Of a stretch of DNA of 40,517 nucleotides, positions 37,744 through 40,517 are shown in pieces. The notes below the pieces were generated by a model. That model saw only the letters and a program-made list of their open reading frames with translations. It was not told where the DNA came from and ran no database searches. The translations under genes were made by a program, and so were the position numbers. The DNA is taken from positions 1 through 40,517 of the forward strand of contig NZ_JAHRIB010000070.1 of assembly GCF_019090165.1 (NCBI RefSeq), written 5' to 3'. Numbering within the stretch: position 1 is the stretch's first letter; every line of letters starts with the position of its first letter. Source of the stretch: Streptomyces sp. BV286 (GTDB lineage: Bacteria; Actinomycetota; Actinomycetes; Streptomycetales; Streptomycetaceae).

Positions 37744-37790
37744 GGGGTGATCATGAGAAGTCCAGAGCGCACTTCCTTGAGGAGGCACGG

Positions 37791-38012
37791 GTGGCCGAGA
37801 CTCTGAAGAAGGGCAGCCGGGTAACCGGCGCCGCGCGCGACAAGCTCGCGGCAGACCTGAAGAAGAAGTACGACTCCGGTGCGAGTATCCGGGCGCTGGC
37901 CGAAGAGACCGGCCGCTCGTATGGCTTCGTGCACCGGATGCTCAGTGAGTCGGGCGTCACGCTGCGTGGGCGTGGCGGAGCGACGCGGGGCAAGAAGGCC
38001 GCGTCGGCCTGA
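37791..38012 (+). CDS. gbn: GATC-binding nucleoid-associated protein Gbn homologue
   Basis: This 73-residue basic protein has helix-turn-helix residues about 31-57 (ASIRALAEETGRSYGFVHRM), a lysine-rich N-terminal helix (KLAADLKKKYDSG) and a C-terminal RGRGGATRGKKAASA tail of the AT-hook style. Length, sequence style and neighbours (ABC-F, enoyl-CoA hydratase) match S. coelicolor SCO1839, described as Gbn, which bends DNA at GATC sites and affects sporulation and antibiotic production. I recall this from the literature and have not aligned it. The GTG has GAGGAGG six bases upstream, so the longer frame is rejected. Confidence 0.85.
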   Translation: MAETLKKGSRVTGAARDKLAADLKKKYDSGASIRALAEETGRSYGFVHRMLSESGVTLRGRGGATRGKKAASA

Positions 38013-38042
38013 CGCCGGGCGGCGCCTCGTTCTCCGATGGTG

Positions 38043-38076
38043 ACCACCCGGTCGGTCGATCGACCGCCCGGGTGGT
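38043..38076. terminator. 34-base near-perfect palindrome terminator after gbn
   Basis: ACCACCC (38043-38049) pairs with GGGTGGT (38070-38076), and the interior CGGTCGATCGACCG is a perfect palindrome centred at 38059/38060. Only one of 17 pairs is a mismatch. It lies 30 bases after the gbn stop and is followed by TTACTG. It is a strong hairpin terminator and also holds a GATC. Confidence 0.8.
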
Positions 38077-38144
38077 TACTGTGCAGTCACTTAAGGGTGT
38101 GCTTCCACGGCACCCGCTCTGACCGCACCCATCGGAGGCGCCCC

Positions 38145-38936
38145 ATGGCTTCGTTCGACCCGCTGCTCGACAAGGACGGCGTACGGCTCACCGTCGACGA
38201 CGCGATCGCCACGGTGACGCTGACCAACCCGGCCAAGCGCAACGCGCAGAGCCCCGCTCTGTGGCGGGCGCTGGCCGAGGCGGGCCGGCTGCTGCCGGGC
38301 ACCGTCCGTGTCGTCGTGCTGCGCGCCGAAGGCAAGTCCTTCTCCGCGGGGCTCGACCGGCAGGCGTTCACGCCCGAGGGGTTCGAGGGCGAGCCGTCCT
38401 TCATCGATCTCGCGCGGGGAACCGACGCCGAGCTCGACGAGGCCATCGCCGGATACCAGGAGGGTTTCACCTGGTGGCGGCGGAGCGACATCGTGTCCAT
38501 CGCCGCCGTGCAGGGACACGCCATCGGGGCGGGCTTCCAGCTCGCGCTCGCGTGTGACCTGCGCGTCGTCGCGGACGACGTGCAGTTCGCCATGCGCGAG
38601 ACCGGCCTCGGCCTCGTCCCGGACCTCACGGGCACGCATCCGCTGGTGGGACTCGTCGGCTACGCCCGGGCGCTGGAGATCTGCGCCACGGGCCGGTTCG
38701 TGCTGGCCGACGAGGCCCAGCGGACCGGGCTCGCGAACATCGCCGTACCGGCCGGCCAGCTCGACGACACGGTGGGTGAACTGACCGCCGCGCTGCTCGC
38801 CGCGCCCCGTGACGCCCTCATCGAGACGAAGACCCTGCTGCAGGGTGCGGTGAGCCGTACGTACGAGGAGCAGCGGACCGCCGAGCGCGGCGCCCAGGGG
38901 CGGCGACTGCGGGACCTCGCCGGGGTGGGCGACTGA
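38145..38936 (+). CDS. enoyl-CoA hydratase/isomerase family protein
   Basis: This 263-residue crotonase-fold protein shows AIATVTLTNPAKRNAQSPALW, the oxyanion loop EGKSFSAGLDRQAF, and AVQGHAIGAGFQLALACDLRVV as the second oxyanion block. It acts on acyl-CoA thioesters in fatty acid or branched-chain amino acid breakdown. One of the two usual catalytic glutamates is not obvious (the region reads MRETGLGLVPDLTG), so the reaction may differ from plain hydration. The ATG at 38145 has GGAGG upstream. Confidence 0.9.
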   Translation: MASFDPLLDKDGVRLTVDDAIATVTLTNPAKRNAQSPALWRALAEAGRLLPGTVRVVVLRAEGKSFSAGLDRQAFTPEGFEGEPSFIDLARGTDAELDEAIAGYQEGFTWWRRSDIVSIAAVQGHAIGAGFQLALACDLRVVADDVQFAMRETGLGLVPDLTGTHPLVGLVGYARALEICATGRFVLADEAQRTGLANIAVPAGQLDDTVGELTAALLAAPRDALIETKTLLQGAVSRTYEEQRTAERGAQGRRLRDLAGVGD

Positions 38937-38946
38937 GGCCGTCCCG

Positions 38947-38978
38947 AGCGGGCGAAGGCGCGGGGCCGGGCGCCCGCT
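38947..38978. terminator. hairpin between convergent enoyl-CoA hydratase and Asp23-like gene
   Basis: AGCGGGCG (38947-38954) and CGCCCGCT (38971-38978) form an eight-pair stem with a GC-rich 16-base loop. It sits 10 bases after the hydratase stop and 33 bases beyond the stop of the opposing gene, so it could serve both. Confidence 0.6.
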
Positions 38979-39011
38979 ACGGAGCCGTATGACGTTCCTG
39001 GCCCCGAGCGC

Positions 39012-39734
39012 CTAGGAGCCCGGGCTCACCGCGGTCACCAGGACAGCCACCGATGGGTGATCGGGAAGCGCCTCCGTGACCTTCGCGCGGACGGCCCGGG
39101 CCACGTCCAGTGCGCGCCCGGCCGTCCCGACCCTGATCTCCACGAGGACGTGACGGCGGGGGAGGGCCGTGTCGGCGTGGCGCTCTTCGACGCGGGCCTT
39201 GCGGCTCAGGGCGGTCACGCCCGGGACGGAGAGGGCCGCGGCGCTCACGCGCGCCTCGTCCGTGTCGGGAGCGGGGTGCGGTTCGTCGGGTCGTGCGTCG
39301 TCGGGCTCGGCGGGCAGCGCGGGGTCCGCGCCGTCCTCCAGCAGACCCGTCACCCGTAGGTCCACCTCCGTGACCGACAGACCCAGGCGGTCCGTCGCCG
39401 TCGAGGCGAGGGCCGCGCGCAGGCGGGACGCGGTCATGGGGAGGGGCTCGTCCGGGGTGAGCGGCGCCGCGAACTCCGCGGTGATCCGCAGGGGACCCGG
39501 TGGCAGCGCGCTCGGCGGCGCGGGCACGGCGGGCTCGGACGCGTCGTCCGGGTCGGTGAGAGACAGGCGCAGCGCGTCGAGACGTACGCCCGGCACTTGA
39601 CGCACCGCGCGGCGCAGCACGGAAGTGGCCGCCGCTTCAGTGATCCACGCGCCGTCGTGAGCGCCGCCCAGCGGCAGCAGCCTGCCGAGGCCGATCTGGT
39701 GCCGTACCGCCTGGGTCCATCGGTCCGCCGTCAT
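39012..39734 (-). CDS. hypothetical protein with weak Asp23-like repeats
   Basis: This 240-residue soluble protein is divergent from the Asp23/Gls24 gene. Two segments resemble Asp23 halves: ITEAAATSVLRRAVRQVPGVRL near 45-66 and a C-terminal one (VSAAALSVPGVTALSRKARV, then VLVEIRVGTAGRALDVARAV). They are joined by Asp/Pro/Glu-rich linkers. I believe homologues carry the uninformative automatic name 'nucleopolyhedrovirus P10 family protein'; function unknown. The ATG at 39734 has GGAG close upstream; 13 more codons are open but unlikely. Confidence 0.75.
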   Translation of the reverse strand: MTADRWTQAVRHQIGLGRLLPLGGAHDGAWITEAAATSVLRRAVRQVPGVRLDALRLSLTDPDDASEPAVPAPPSALPPGPLRITAEFAAPLTPDEPLPMTASRLRAALASTATDRLGLSVTEVDLRVTGLLEDGADPALPAEPDDARPDEPHPAPDTDEARVSAAALSVPGVTALSRKARVEERHADTALPRRHVLVEIRVGTAGRALDVARAVRAKVTEALPDHPSVAVLVTAVSPGS

Positions 39735-39820
39735 TGCTCCAGCCTGCCGCATCCCCGGCGCGCGACGCGGCAACCCGACTTAGTGTGGTCGAAGAGGCCT
39801 ACCGAAAGGGATGCACGGCG

Positions 39821-40315
39821 ATGAGCGACATGACGCAGCGGAACCGCCCGGAGAGCCCCGAGGTCGAACAGACGGACCCGCAGCAGACGAGGAAGACCGG
39901 CGTGACCAAGCGCGGGGGTGGTGACCCGGCCGCCCGGGGGCGCACCACCATCGCCGACGGCGTCGTCGAGAAGATCGCCGGGCTCGCCGCCCGTGACGTC
40001 CTCGGCGTGCACGCCATGGGCAGCGGGATCTCGCGGACCTTCGGCGCCGTACGCGACCGGGTACCGGGCAGCGGCGCCAAGTCCGTCACCCGTGGCGTCA
40101 AGGCCGAGGTCGGTGAACTGCAGACCGCACTCGACCTGGAGATCGTCGTCGACTACGGCGTGTCCATCGCCGACGTCGCCCGCGACGTCCGGGAGAACGT
40201 CATCGCGGCCGTCGAGCGGATGACGGGCCTGGAGGTCGTCGAGGTCAACATCGCGGTCAGCGACGTCAAGCTGCCGGACGAAGAGGACGAGGAACCGGAG
40301 TCCCGGCTCCAGTGA
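39821..40315 (+). CDS. Asp23/Gls24 family envelope stress response protein
   Basis: This 164-residue protein has a charged, disordered N-terminus (about 1-45) and one Asp23 domain: TTIADGVVEKIAGLAARDVLGVHAMG, ELQTALDLEIVVDYGVSIADVARDVRENVIAAVERMTGLEVVEVNI, followed by an acidic DEEDEEPE tail. Asp23 proteins sit under the membrane through partner membrane proteins and respond to envelope or alkaline stress. The ATG at 39821 follows AAAGGG. The next gene encodes a small membrane protein that could anchor it. Confidence 0.9.
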   Translation: MSDMTQRNRPESPEVEQTDPQQTRKTGVTKRGGGDPAARGRTTIADGVVEKIAGLAARDVLGVHAMGSGISRTFGAVRDRVPGSGAKSVTRGVKAEVGELQTALDLEIVVDYGVSIADVARDVRENVIAAVERMTGLEVVEVNIAVSDVKLPDEEDEEPESRLQ

Positions 40316-40369
40316 CGCCGCACCGGTGAACCGCCGGTGCCTGTTGAGTGACCTGCTGAGGAGCGCACC

Positions 40370-40517
40370 ATGAGCATGGCCGTGATCGGCATGATCGCCG
40401 GAATGGCGCTGGGCTTCGCCGGGTACTTCGGCGGGTTCGGTGCCTTCCTCCTGGTGGCGGCGCTGGGAGCCATCGGCTTCGTCGTGGGCCGCTTCCTGGA
40501 AGGAGACCTCGATCCCG
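40370..40517 (+). CDS. small membrane protein of the Asp23 cluster (DUF2273-like), partial
   Basis: The first 49 codons read MSMAVIGMIAGMALGFAGYF then GGFGAFLLVAALGAIGFVVG and RFLEGDLDP. These form two close hydrophobic helices, typical of the short DUF2273-type proteins found beside asp23 genes. GAGGAG lies six bases before the ATG. The gene runs past the window's right edge. Confidence 0.8.
   Translation, partial: MSMAVIGMIAGMALGFAGYFGGFGAFLLVAALGAIGFVVGRFLEGDLDP

Larger units (their letters stand above)
37379..37790. other. 412-base spacer before gbn: GATC cluster, hairpin and short uORF
   Basis: This spacer carries six GATC tetramers at 37455-37522 and a stable hairpin at 37558-37588. 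It also has a possible 30-codon ORF at 37651-37743 and a further GATC at 37749. Its first 70 bases may hold the ABC-F terminator (CGGCCGAACCGGCGGCCGG). The gbn promoter must lie here; TTGATC (37453) with TATGGA 19 bases on is only a weak candidate. Confidence 0.6.

Overview
The window is a very GC-rich, densely coded stretch of an actinobacterial chromosome, almost certainly Streptomyces. The evidence is strong G/C bias at third codon positions, frequent GTG starts, GTGA/ATGA stop-start overlaps, a LAXTG (class E) sortase substrate, copies of a common Streptomyces intergenic repeat, and a 73-residue HTH protein matching the nucleoid protein Gbn. From memory, the gene order runs parallel, in descending number, to S. 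coelicolor from about SCO1876 (ECF sigma factor) through SCO1860 (LAXTG protein), SCO1849 (cobN) and SCO1845 (pitH2) to SCO1839 (gbn). I see no tRNA, rRNA, insertion sequence, prophage or CRISPR array; this looks like core chromosome rather than an island.

Region by region. 1-4069 (minus strand): a zinc-finger anti-sigma factor (cut by the window edge) and its ECF sigma factor, a class V aminotransferase, a FrnE-type DsbA protein and a second class V aminotransferase. 4174-6777 (plus): a polar amino acid ABC transporter operon (lipoprotein, permease, ATPase) with a TATAAT promoter overlapped by a perfect 13-bp inverted repeat. 6855-9188 (plus): an amidohydrolase and a cell-wall-sorted secreted protein, with a 345-base spacer holding two inverted repeats. 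9395-28100 (minus): the cobalamin cluster, described below. 28181-29787 (minus): a strong terminator, a 73-residue two-helix membrane protein and a Pit phosphate transporter preceded by a PHO-box-like direct repeat. 29887-34980: a secreted GH25 lysozyme, a class II aldolase, 725 bases of repetitive DNA without a convincing gene, an alpha/beta hydrolase and an unrecognised 475-residue protein. 35109-38936: a VOC protein, an ABC-F ATPase behind a seven-codon leaderless upstream ORF, gbn behind a cluster of GATC sites, and an enoyl-CoA hydratase. 39012-40517: an Asp23/Gls24-type cluster running off the window.

The cobalamin genes fall into two tightly coupled runs. The promoter-proximal run, cobD-cobQ-cobN-chlID-cobO-cobB-cobI, begins with a clear cobalamin riboswitch at about 27985-28100. 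A ZIP metal transporter on the opposite strand then interrupts the cluster. The second run, cobM-cobL-cbiG/cobJ-cobH-cbiX-cobC, has no riboswitch that I can see. All eleven junctions within the two runs overlap. Together they cover most corrin-ring methylations, ring contraction, cobalt insertion, amidation, adenosylation and aminopropanol attachment. No precorrin-6A reductase (cobK/cbiJ), cobG, cobF/cbiD, cobU/P, cobS or cobT is seen here. The set mixes hallmarks of the late-cobalt route (cobN with a ChlI/ChlD-like partner) and the early-cobalt route (cbiX, cbiG).

The items most worth a second look are the leaderless uORF before the ABC-F gene, the GATC cluster before gbn, the operator-like palindrome over the ABC transporter promoter, the split regulation of the cobalamin pathway, and repeat-encoded insertions inside CobL.
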